From Chrysochromulina parva (Eukaryota > Haptophyta > Prymnesiales > Chrysochromulinaceae): DNA of 22,629 nucleotides. The translations under genes and the position numbers were made by a program. The notes under the pieces were generated by a model that ran no database searches, was not told the DNA's origin, and saw only the letters and a list, made by a program, of their open reading frames with translations. Below are positions 1 through 8,181 of the stretch, piece by piece (within the stretch, counting starts at the first letter, position 1; every line of letters starts with the position of its first letter). The DNA is taken from positions 1 through 22,629 of the forward strand of contig PJAB01000646.1 in NCBI GenBank assembly GCA_002887195.1. The letters run 5' to 3'.

Positions 1-666
1 GACGAAATGCTTGTTGGTCGCTCGGCCACCACTCTGAAACGCCTCAGAATGGCTCGTCCTCACGCCATCACGAGCGGCGGCTGGGCCCCAGCAGCCGTCC
101 CCGAAGCCGTCGCCGCGTGTTCTCGTGAAGTTGCCCCCTGTTCATACAAGCACAAGGAAGTCAAAACTTGAAAAGACAAGCAGATAAATTTCCTACCTGG
201 TTTTTGCGGAATGCGACAATACGCACCCATGGCACGCGACTTTACCTCTCCTTCCCCGTACCTCTGAGCTCTGACGCCACACGCCATATCTGGCATCCGC
301 TATCTGGGAGACTGGGACATCCGCGAACATGCATCATGAAGCTGCAGCTGCCTAGTGTAGGGTAGACAGATGTGCAGCTATGCGGCTATGCAGCTATGCA
401 CAGGATGCACTGAAGATTTTTCCTTTTCCTGTTCTGCCGTGTCCTGCGTCACCTCGTCTGCGGCGCCATGCAGCATGCGGGTGCGCTCGCCGCCTACTTA
501 AGCTGGCCAAGCCACTACTATGATCTGATGCGTACAGGATGCGCTTTCGCAACCCGAATCGAGATGCCCTCACGTGCTGCCGATGCCCCTCTCCCGCTCG
601 GCTGCAACTGGATCGACCAGCCCCGACGTGAAGTCGGATGACGACACGTTGATGATGATGACGCTC
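1..666. other. Non-coding stretch left of the EF-hand locus
   Basis: I find no convincing gene here. Open frames are short, overlap one another on both strands and lack recognisable motifs. Visible structure is a heptamer-type repeat around 374-400 (GCTATGC recurring three times with small variations) and a short run of GATGATGATG near 648-660, just past the stop of the EF-hand reading frame. An exon of a gene lying left of the window cannot be excluded. Confidence 0.5.
374..400. repeat. Short GCTATGC heptamer-like repeat
   Basis: GCTATGC occurs three times in close succession (around 377-399), with AGCTATGC and GGCTATGC variants. It is a small simple-sequence repeat in non-coding DNA, with no sign of function. 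Confidence 0.6.
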
Positions 667-1273
667 TCACTTGAAAGCCTTCTCCGGCTTGTACGGCGGA
701 TCTTTGGCGTGACGCGCCACCGAGGCATCCCATGCCTCCGGGTCAAACTTCCAGCCGCTGGCGATGATCTCGTCGAGCTTCTCGCATAGTGCGTCGGGCA
801 TGTTCTCCTCGAACTCCTGGAGCGAAATCTTGCCGTCGCCGTCGGAATCGAAGGCCTGGAACATCATCTTGTCCAGCTCGAACTAGGCGCCGGAACGCTT
901 CTTGAGGCCGATGGCGCGGAAGGCGCGCTGCATCTCGCGGAAGTCGAGGAAGCCGTCATGGTCCGTGTCGAAGTTCTTGAAGAGCTTCGAGTAGTCGGGC
1001 TTCGAGTGGCGCGCCACCGACGCCGACCACAGCTCCGGGTCGAACGTCCAGCCGGCCTCGATCTTCTCGAACGTCCAGCCGGCCTCCATCTCCTTGAACA
1101 TCTGCTCACTTGCTGCCCGTGCGCTTCTTGAGGCCGAGCGCGCGGAACGCGCGCCTGATCATGCCATCAGAGAGGGTGCCGCGGCCCTCGGTGTCGACCT
1201 GTTTGAAGACCTTGCCGAGGTCAACCTTCGCGTGGCGGACGGTCGAAGACACAACATTCCGCGTGCCGTTCCT
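667..1273 (-). pseudogene. Disrupted tandem EF-hand calcium-binding locus
   Basis: Read on the minus strand, three related modules follow one another. Module A (about 1273-1109) has a degenerate EF loop starting DTEGRG, with Met at loop position 12, and ends GLKKRTGSK before TGA at 1108-1106. Module B (1101-886) has a canonical loop DTDHDGFLDFRE and ends GLKKRSGA before TAG at 885-883. Module C (882-670) has a canonical loop DSDGDGKISLQE and ends with TGA at 669-667. A to B needs a one-base frame shift; B to C is in frame except for the TAG. B and C share a segment of the type GW-FDPE-W-ASVARH. Module A has an in-frame TGA at 1276-1274 and no usable ATG, and the FHA gene starts only about 50 bp away on the other strand, so the 5' end appears missing. 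EF-hands bind calcium; an intact relative would be a calmodulin-like sensor. Alternatives are a gene with unusual introns, or sequencing errors. The EF-hand identity is firm; the pseudogene status is less sure. Confidence 0.6.
1036..1090 (-). repeat. 27-bp tandem duplication inside EF-hand module B
   Basis: The minus strand carries a near-exact 27-bp duplication that encodes EAGWTFEKI followed by EAGWTFDPE. Module C has only one equivalent GWKFDPE segment, so the duplication is local to module B and looks recent. Confidence 0.75.
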
Positions 1274-1325
1274 TCACGCCGATGTTGACTTGACTTCACG
1301 CCGCATCGCGCTCTCATTCGCATAA

Positions 1326-2717
1326 ATGGCGGCGAGATGGGAACCGCCCGCCTGGGCGACCCTACCGAAGAGCAGCTTGGTTGCGCTCGAGGTGCGCCAT
1401 GGTTCCACCGTGCTCAAAACGCACAGTCTGGTTGCGAAGAAGGCCTTCGTGCTCGGTCGGCAGGTCGGCGTTGCGGATCTCCTCGTTGAGGATGAGGGTG
1501 TCTCTCGCCAGCACGCAGCGCTGGTGCACAAGGATGACGCGCTCTTCCTCATCGATCTCAAGTCACTCGCGGGAGTCACCGTTGACGGCCAGCGCGTCAA
1601 GCCGCTCGAGGCCACGACATTGAAGGAGGGCTCCGAGATCGCGCTCGGAGAGACTGCTCTCCGCTATTTTGTCAAGGGCCTTGCAGCAATGCCGCCTCCG
1701 CCCGCAGCATCGGTGTCCGCCTTCGAGCCGCCTGCGTGGGCTGTGGTGCCACCAGTGCCCGTCATCATGCAGCTTCAGGAGGGTGGCCAGAAGATCCAGT
1801 CTCTCGACCTCTCTCGGCATTCCTCATACGTGCTCGGTCGGAGCAGTGCCTCTGCCAAGATCATCGTGCCACACGATTCAGTCTCTCGCCAGCACGCTGC
1901 CATCGTGCACGGCCTTCGGGGCGATGGTGGTGCGCCTTCGGTCCACATCATCGATCTCAACTCCGCTAAGGGCACGTTCCTCGACCTCGGCCGCGGGTGG
2001 ACGCGATTAGTGCCAAACGCGCCCACCCTCTGGCCGCCTGGTGGTCGTCTACGCCTCGGCGACTGCCCGACGCGTGTTGTCTTCCCGCCGCCCGTGGGCT
2101 CTGCGCCCCCAGCAGGTGCCAGCACAGCAGCCCCCTCGATGGCGGCTGCCGGCTCATTAAAGGCCCCGCTGCAAATGCTACCGCCCCCTGCCCTAGGAGC
2201 GAGCCAGGCCCTTTCCTCTGCATCCACCGCTGTGGGCGCCGCTGCACACACCGCCGTCGACCGTGTCGCAAACGGTGCCTCCCAGACGGACGGTGCGGCG
2301 GACGACGCGCCGCAGTTCTCCTCACTGCTCTCGAGCACTCTCGTGAGACCCGCTGAGCCGGAGCAAGAATCAGTGAACACGGCTACAGATGCTGCTGCTG
2401 CTGAAAACAGCGACATCTCGATTGGTGCTGCCGGTCCGGGCGCGCCGATTCCGCTGAAGAATGCCGACTTCCGCAATGCGTTGCTGCCCTTCTTGAGCGT
2501 CAAAGTGGTCGAAGAACCGTCTGCACGCAACGGCAGCGAGAAACCCAAAGGTAAGCACAGCAAAAAGCGACGCGCTAACGACGACTCTGAGTCAGACGGT
2601 GAGGCGCCACCGCCGCCGATGGTGCTCGACAAAAGCGAGCAGTCCGGCGGGCTCATACTTCGCAAGGAGAAAGCGGCAGCAGGAAAGAAAAAGGCCTCGA
2701 CGAAGATCAAGTTCTGA
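1326..2717 (+). CDS. Tandem FHA-domain protein, NIPP1/PPP1R8-like
   Basis: A 463-residue protein from the ATG at 1326. FHA domains are phosphothreonine-binding modules. FHA1 covers about residues 41-117 (GR at 44-45, SRQH at 60-63, then LIDLKSLAGVTVDG). FHA2 covers about 168-253 (GR at 171-172, SRQH at 187-190, then IIDLNSAKGTFLD). The phosphopeptide-contacting Arg, Ser and His are retained in both. Each FHA is preceded by an EPPAWA motif (residues 6-11 and 134-139), which resembles the P-x-W-A segment leading into the FHA domain of NIPP1, a nuclear regulator of protein phosphatase 1. FRNALLPFL (382-390) recalls the FRN segment of NIPP1. RVVF at 250-253 fits the PP1-docking RVxF pattern but sits in the last predicted FHA strand, so it may not dock. 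The rest is Ala/Pro/Ser-rich, with a basic KHSKKRR cluster near 410-416 and a lysine-rich tail, both suggesting nuclear location. It converges with the large gene ending at 3423. Confidence 0.8.
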   Translation: MAARWEPPAWATLPKSSLVALEVRHGSTVLKTHSLVAKKAFVLGRQVGVADLLVEDEGVSRQHAALVHKDDALFLIDLKSLAGVTVDGQRVKPLEATTLKEGSEIALGETALRYFVKGLAAMPPPPAASVSAFEPPAWAVVPPVPVIMQLQEGGQKIQSLDLSRHSSYVLGRSSASAKIIVPHDSVSRQHAAIVHGLRGDGGAPSVHIIDLNSAKGTFLDLGRGWTRLVPNAPTLWPPGGRLRLGDCPTRVVFPPPVGSAPPAGASTAAPSMAAAGSLKAPLQMLPPPALGASQALSSASTAVGAAAHTAVDRVANGASQTDGAADDAPQFSSLLSSTLVRPAEPEQESVNTATDAAAAENSDISIGAAGPGAPIPLKNADFRNALLPFLSVKVVEEPSARNGSEKPKGKHSKKRRANDDSESDGEAPPPPMVLDKSEQSGGLILRKEKAAAGKKKASTKIKF

Positions 2718-3422
2718 TGAAGACTGCACCGCGACGGGATGCCACTGCCATGTCTGACTCGCTGACGACGGAGTGAGAAGTGCAGCCGAATCGGCTGCCC
2801 GCCGCGCGTTTTTGGACCACACCTCTGCGTGCAGTGCGGTGACCGGTGCCGGCCGGGTGGCGTGGGCGCGCGGATCGCGGGACGCCGACCCGCCGCGCTC
2901 AAAATAGGTTTTTAGCTTTCGACGGGCCGATACGTTGCGGGGTAATCCGTTGTCGTCCTTTCGCCGCCGTGTCACGCCAAACGCCCAACGAACGGCGGAC
3001 GAAAATCAAATTAACGTAAAATCAAGAGTCATATAAATCGCCAACCGAGACGCGACCAAGAATGAAGAAATGTCCGCATATGCCCGGCCGTATATCTCTA
3101 CTGCGTCTCAATGCTTGCCGCTCGTCTATACCGTACCGCTCGTCTATACACCCGCTTACCTCATAAGTACTCGATACTAGAATCGCTCTTAGCCTTCTAA
3201 GGTTCTCGCTCTCGAGTGCAGGGCCTTGTAGGTCCGAGTATTTTGAATTTCGTTTGCAGTTCTCATTTCTGCGCACTGCGGCGGCCTTGCGCGCGTGAGA
3301 CGGGTGATGGAGTCGGCGCGTCGACATCGTGTGTTCGCCGCTGCTGTCACAATCGCCGCTGACTCATGAGCGGTCGGGTTGCCCCCATTCGCCTCTGGTC
3401 TGCCGACTAGCAGAACGAGCAT
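2718..3422. other. Intergenic region between convergent genes
   Basis: This stretch lies between the 3' ends of two convergent genes and holds no convincing gene. A more A+T-rich patch lies at about 2997-3035, and a 14-bp direct repeat sits at 3118-3149. It presumably carries both 3' untranslated regions. I see no clear polyadenylation hexamer shared by the two ends. Confidence 0.5.
3118..3149. repeat. 14-bp direct repeat, 18-bp period
   Basis: CCGCTCGTCTATAC occurs exactly at 3118-3131 and again at 3136-3149, separated by CGTA. It is non-coding and of unknown significance. Confidence 0.85.
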
Positions 3423-6400
3423 CTATTTCTGCTTCGTCTGCAACTCGTGCATTGCACCTGGCATAGAGTTGTCCTTCGCCCACGTGAAAAACTCAATTGC
3501 TGAGATTCGCACATTCGTGGTTCGGGTTGCACCTTCTGATGGGGTCTCATCCGAACCCTCAATGCGGCGAAAGATTATCTGCAGTAAATGTTCAAGGCAC
3601 CGATGGATCGGCTGACGAGGCGGCGAGTTCCACTTTCCGGTGCGCTCGGTCTGGAACACTTCGAACATGGCTGGCTTCTCGCGTTTCAGATGGGCCACAA
3701 AAACCCCCGCGTCCGGGAGTTCCGCGTCACGGATCTCATCGTCTGTGGGCAGAGGTGCGATGGCTGCGAACCGGCAGAGGGCTTCGAGGAAGCCCTCGAA
3801 TGGCAGATGCTTTTCCTTGAGCCGGCCGCCGACGGTCTGCCCGTCGATGACGCACATGATCGACCAAAGGAAGCAGTATGCCGACACGCTCTTGCTCGGT
3901 CCAGAATTCTCGCCGATCAGGCCAAGGCTGCGCAAAAAGCCTCGCCAAACCTCAAAGCTGCAAAGCTTTCCAAGCTGGCCGCGTGTGTTGGTAAGCGCGT
4001 CCAGGCCGTCAAAAATGACGCGCAGCGACATCTCGTGCTTCGTGAGTACGTCATGCACCTCTTGTGTGTAGCAGTGACCGCGCCTGAACTCGTCTGGGGC
4101 ACTCAAAGACGGCTGGAGAGTCGGACTGACGTCAGACACGAGAAGCTGCTCTAGTGCCACACTCATGTTGGTTGTGACGCCACTCAGAAGATAGCGACTG
4201 AGTGCGACACGGACGATGGCGCACATAAACTCGATTCGGGTCAGGCCACTCTGCCGATTCTTTTCGTCCTTCTTCTCGATCGTCGTGGCGGTCTCGCTCT
4301 TCAACGCGTTCTCACTCGTGTGTTGCCGCGCTTCCCCCATGGCGACCGCCTCGGAGAAGATCAAGTCTATGTCAACCCTCTTGCAGTGCTCAGAGTCGTT
4401 CACGAAAAGCTTTGAATCATTGGCGAATCGGCTCCATCCATCTAGCGCAACCAAGTCGACATCGTCCTCTGAAGACAGCGCCGCTTTGCAATAGTAGCTA
4501 AACGCAAGGTTGATCAGCTGGTGATGAATCAACAGTATCGCACCAACTTCTTCATACTCTTCTGGAATGCCTTCGGAGTCGTGGTTCGTCGCGGCGTCGC
4601 CATCAAAACGGAAGATCGTGCGCATGACGTTGTGGCGTAGCACCCGCCTCCATTCATTGGAGAATCGCTTGAACAGAACTTCCTCGTTGTCGTAAAAGTC
4701 CTTGGCGTCACACCACCTTTCACGCGGCGCCCAGATTGATTTGCGCAAGCTGAAGGGCGTAACTTGCACTTCGAAGAAGCCATAGGGTGGAGGTCGGCTC
4801 GGGATGGCATACCAACGTCGAGCCAAGGTGAGTTTCTGCTGCTTCTGCGCAAGCATCGCGTTCGACGATGGTAGACCATATCCGCCTGGGCGGGCGCCGC
4901 TACGTCTCAGTTTCTCCCTCCGCACCAGGTCAGCCTCTTCGCCAGGTTGCGGCTCTAACCAGACACTCGTCAAGTGGTCGAGATATGCTCGCGTATCGTC
5001 GCTTTCACGAGAGAGCTCGTGTGGCGAATATGACTCAATGTCCCGAAAATGCGCGACGCTGATCTCTGGCCTTGCAGGGAGATGTGGTGGCTGCTGCAAG
5101 GTGCGTCTCGACCGTTGTTTCGGACTCGCCGCCGATTCTGGAAAGGTCTGCCAAGCCCACGTCTTCTCCATCAAGAGTTGAGAGTGCGGAGCGGTAGAGT
5201 CTGCTGCCTTCACACCTGGCGCCGCCGCTTGTTGTAAGGGTCTTGATGGTGCAACCCGATGCGTCGGTGCCTGGTTGCGACCGCTACTCCCAGCGCCAGC
5301 CTTGATACGCATCATCTCCGTCATGCGCAACTCTGTCAGCATGCCATCCAATGCATCTCGGGTGACCCTTTGTCGACTGCTATGCTTCTTGTACTCGAGT
5401 GGTATCTCAGGAACCTTTGCACGCTGAATGATCCCCGCGGTCGAGGCCGTCTGCTCGAGCGGAAACTGCAGGTGAAATGGCTCTTTGCGTGCGTACAGCT
5501 CAGGCACGGAGGCAGCATGTTCTTTAGGTGTATCGCGCTGGTTTTTCGCCGCTGCATTGGTGACATGCGGACGCCGTGCGTCGATCACGACATTCTCCTC
5601 CTCATCTTCATCATAGAGACCGTCAACATCGTAATCATGCCCGGGCTCGTCATCTGAAGGAAGAAACCAAAGCTTTGTCGCCAACGAACGGCCATGATTC
5701 ACATTCTGAACAAGACGTCGAGACTGCGTCCGGCCATCCGCTATGATGCGCAATGCGAGGCTGCGCATCCTTTGGAGGTGGTTGGCGAAAGCAGCATGCC
5801 GCGCACGGTTCCAGCTGCTTTTAGCTGTGTTCTTAGCATCGGCCTCGACGTTCACTTCATCCAGAGCGTGCCCGGCGGCCAGGGTTCCGGTCACCAAGTA
5901 GTGATCTGCCTCTTGAGGGAGGCGTACAGGCGAGGATAGCTGCTGCAGGACAATGCTCTCTCCACGCATGCACCGGTTGCCGAGCGATGCAGCAGCGTTC
6001 AAGTTGTACTGCAGATGAGTCAGCTTCATTACTACCAACTCGAGAACAACTTCATGGTCGTACGTCCAGCGATGTGAGCATCGTGTCAAGAGGGGCGTGC
6101 GCGAGAGACTACGCACGAAAGCAAAGAAAATGGCCACCCACGTCGCGGAGGCCCCGAGCAACGCGCCTGGCCTCTGACGTGACACCTGCAGGAAAGCAGC
6201 GCGTGCTATCTCTGTTGTTGCTATTCCCAGCTGAGAGCAGCATGACATGAAGCGCTCTAATGCGAGTGCATGCTCGCCAAGTTGCGTAGTGCCTGCAGCA
6301 ACCGACGTCGCTTGAGCCTTTTCCCTGGCATTCCGACTGCCGATGTTGAAGATAGAGTGCGCCATGGCAGCGTGAACAATTGAAGTGGTGACCATCTCAC

Positions 6401-7946
6401 CATAGTAGCGAATGATGTAGCCAAGCACGGGTCGGATCGCCTCAGGAGGTTTGGGCACTGAGAGCGGAGGCGCAATGTGCACGTGGAGCAGGTATGTTCG
6501 GGTGGTCAGATCCTCCGCTACAACAACAATTCGAATGACGGCGACGGCCTCTGGGTGGAAGTGCTTCATCAAAGCTTGCTCGTTCGCATCATTAGCAGCA
6601 GCCAGCGCCGCATACTGATTGCCAGAATCGCCACCCTCGCTCTCATCAGGCTTGGTATCCCCGCCTTTACCTCCCTTGCCCTTCTTCGGCGACTTGCCCC
6701 CCTTGTCCTCCTTCGGCGCTTTACCCCCCTTGTCCTTCTTTGGTGGTTTATTGGATCCAGCTTTTGCGTTATCCGGCTGGCCCGCATTCGCGTCGTTCAC
6801 GGATGCCTCAGGTGAAGTACTATACAAGCTCAGGCGAGTGACAACCTCAAAGTGTAGCTCAGACTCAGCCGGTAGTAAGAAAGAGGCGAGGTACCCCAGA
6901 TTTACCTTGCGCCTGGGACCATCACGAATCGCCGGGCGCAGGCCCATCGCCTTATAAAGTGCAGCAAAGTGTGCCGGCGTGCTGGCAGCGCGGCTGAGAC
7001 CAAGCTCTAAAAGTGCAGTCTCAAAAACGGTCTGGTCCACCAGCACCGCGTCACCCTCAGCATCCGCCGAGCCGCCGATGCCTCGAGGGCTCTCAGGAGG
7101 GCTTCCTCGAGGGCTTGTTGAACCACTGGCTGACTGCGTTTCCAAGTACTTGCGGCAATATGCATCCAAATCGACGAAGCTTGCCCTCAAGAAGCTTAGT
7201 AGCACCGGGTTGACGGTGCTCATAGCTTGTCGGAGCCCAATCTCGTGTTCGCTCAGCACGATCGCTCGTGGATCCTGCGCCGTCGCCGCGTCGGGATCAG
7301 CGCTGCCACTCTTCTCGCCGCCATCTTTCTTGCCCTTCTTGCCACCCTTACCCTTCTTGCTGTTGAGTTTTGCCTCGAGCGCTGAACTTTCTGCACTCGT
7401 CGCTAGCTGCTGCTTTGCACGTTGCCATCGCTCGATCGCAGCACGCCCAACCAAGGCCGCCTCCTGGAACTGGTTGTGCACGCTGATTGGCAGCGGTGGC
7501 ATTTGCAGCTTGCCCTCGGCACTTACCGAGCGCTGCCTATAGCGTGTCCGCACGATCCATCCACGCACCACCGATTGGATGCGGATGAGTGCTGGTTTTG
7601 ACGGCGTTGGCAGCGGACGACAAGCAGTAAGATGAAGGAGCTCGACCATCTTGCACAAGGACTGGGATGCACTCGCATTCCAGCGATAAATGCGCACGGT
7701 GGAGCGGCGACTTCTTGCCACCGCTCGCACGCTCACGCACTTGGAGCCAGGTGGCAGCGCGTAGCGGATGCGAGTGACAAGTGGAAATTCGGGTTGCACA
7801 TGTTGCACGAGTGGCTCAGCAGTTCCATCAGCGGCAATCACCGTGAGCGAAAGCAATGCGGGGTCCGACCAGCTCGGTGGAAGTGGATCGGGTCCACGGG
7901 GCGACTTTGAAGCACGACCACGAGAAGGTGACTTCGACTTTGGCAT
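3423..7946 (-). CDS. Very large IQ-motif protein with cadherin-like-sandwich segments; probable ciliary protein
   Basis: 1507 residues from the ATG at 7946 (MPKSKSPSRGR...). The open frame runs back to 8225, with in-frame ATGs at 8135 and 8183, but those would overlap the leader or start of the divergent gene, so I take 7946. Residues about 27-87 have the pattern of a cadherin-like beta-sandwich (PF12733 type). An IQ calmodulin-binding motif, IQSVVRGWIVRTRY, lies at about 123-136. Lys/Gly-rich linkers occur near 189-211 and 395-442. Residues about 468-490 (IRIVVVAEDLTTRTYLLHV) resemble the last strands of the same sandwich family. An acidic patch lies near 762-790. From about 1232 to the end, the sequence (EFMCAIVRVALSRYL, later FEGFLEALCRFA) looks like a helical region I associate from memory with large protist flagellar proteins. 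No membrane segment or catalytic motif is visible. The ciliary role is inference, helped by a SHIPPO-repeat gene nearby; it could instead be a cytoskeletal scaffold. Confidence 0.75.
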   Translation of the reverse strand: MPKSKSPSRGRASKSPRGPDPLPPSWSDPALLSLTVIAADGTAEPLVQHVQPEFPLVTRIRYALPPGSKCVSVRAVARSRRSTVRIYRWNASASQSLCKMVELLHLTACRPLPTPSKPALIRIQSVVRGWIVRTRYRQRSVSAEGKLQMPPLPISVHNQFQEAALVGRAAIERWQRAKQQLATSAESSALEAKLNSKKGKGGKKGKKDGGEKSGSADPDAATAQDPRAIVLSEHEIGLRQAMSTVNPVLLSFLRASFVDLDAYCRKYLETQSASGSTSPRGSPPESPRGIGGSADAEGDAVLVDQTVFETALLELGLSRAASTPAHFAALYKAMGLRPAIRDGPRRKVNLGYLASFLLPAESELHFEVVTRLSLYSTSPEASVNDANAGQPDNAKAGSNKPPKKDKGGKAPKEDKGGKSPKKGKGGKGGDTKPDESEGGDSGNQYAALAAANDANEQALMKHFHPEAVAVIRIVVVAEDLTTRTYLLHVHIAPPLSVPKPPEAIRPVLGYIIRYYGEMVTTSIVHAAMAHSIFNIGSRNAREKAQATSVAAGTTQLGEHALALERFMSCCSQLGIATTEIARAAFLQVSRQRPGALLGASATWVAIFFAFVRSLSRTPLLTRCSHRWTYDHEVVLELVVMKLTHLQYNLNAAASLGNRCMRGESIVLQQLSSPVRLPQEADHYLVTGTLAAGHALDEVNVEADAKNTAKSSWNRARHAAFANHLQRMRSLALRIIADGRTQSRRLVQNVNHGRSLATKLWFLPSDDEPGHDYDVDGLYDEDEEENVVIDARRPHVTNAAAKNQRDTPKEHAASVPELYARKEPFHLQFPLEQTASTAGIIQRAKVPEIPLEYKKHSSRQRVTRDALDGMLTELRMTEMMRIKAGAGSSGRNQAPTHRVAPSRPLQQAAAPGVKAADSTAPHSQLLMEKTWAWQTFPESAASPKQRSRRTLQQPPHLPARPEISVAHFRDIESYSPHELSRESDDTRAYLDHLTSVWLEPQPGEEADLVRREKLRRSGARPGGYGLPSSNAMLAQKQQKLTLARRWYAIPSRPPPYGFFEVQVTPFSLRKSIWAPRERWCDAKDFYDNEEVLFKRFSNEWRRVLRHNVMRTIFRFDGDAATNHDSEGIPEEYEEVGAILLIHHQLINLAFSYYCKAALSSEDDVDLVALDGWSRFANDSKLFVNDSEHCKRVDIDLIFSEAVAMGEARQHTSENALKSETATTIEKKDEKNRQSGLTRIEFMCAIVRVALSRYLLSGVTTNMSVALEQLLVSDVSPTLQPSLSAPDEFRRGHCYTQEVHDVLTKHEMSLRVIFDGLDALTNTRGQLGKLCSFEVWRGFLRSLGLIGENSGPSKSVSAYCFLWSIMCVIDGQTVGGRLKEKHLPFEGFLEALCRFAAIAPLPTDDEIRDAELPDAGVFVAHLKREKPAMFEVFQTERTGKWNSPPRQPIHRCLEHLLQIIFRRIEGSDETPSEGATRTTNVRISAIEFFTWAKDNSMPGAMHELQTKQK
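6650..6765 (-). repeat. Coding Lys/Gly repeat tract (KGGK units)
   Basis: Within the large minus-strand gene, short degenerate repeats encode PKKDKGGK, PKEDKGGK and PKKGKGGK in succession. A related tract encoding KKGKGGKKGKK lies at about 7314-7370. Both are flexible basic linkers rather than folded domains. Confidence 0.8.
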
Positions 7947-8181
7947 GCCACGCCTGTCAGCTCCTGGGCGTGGAGAACGGACGACCACAACGTCGTCCGA
8001 GACCCAGCCAAGCAGGAGCGCCCCACACCTCGAACGCAACGAGGCGCCGGGCACGTTGCGGAAACGTAACGGAAAATGCGTGCAGTATCGCTTGGTGCTC
8101 TTATAAACACGGACGTTGATCCGAAGAGTCACCATCTTTGTGGAATGCAACACACTCGAAAAGCGCCGTGCCGGGCTGCCC
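7947..8181. promoter_or_regulatory. Short divergent intergenic region, putative bidirectional promoter
   Basis: Only 235 bp separate the chosen starts of two divergent genes. TATAAA on the plus strand at 8102-8107 lies about 75 bp upstream of the ATG at 8182, a reasonable TATA-box position for the glycosyltransferase gene. No comparable box is obvious for the minus-strand gene. The minus-strand frame stays open through this region, so part of it could instead encode an N-terminal extension of that protein. Confidence 0.35.

Noticed and set aside
883..1110. An intron from GTGAGC (minus strand, about 1109) to CGCCTAG (883) removing EF-hand module B
   Set aside because: The donor and acceptor look passable, but joining them puts module C out of frame, and nearby alternative acceptors also fail.
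1775..2902. 375-codon open frame antisense to the FHA gene
   Set aside because: It mirrors a gene with clear FHA motifs, has a Ser/Arg/Pro-biased composition without domains, and is explained by GC-rich codon bias.
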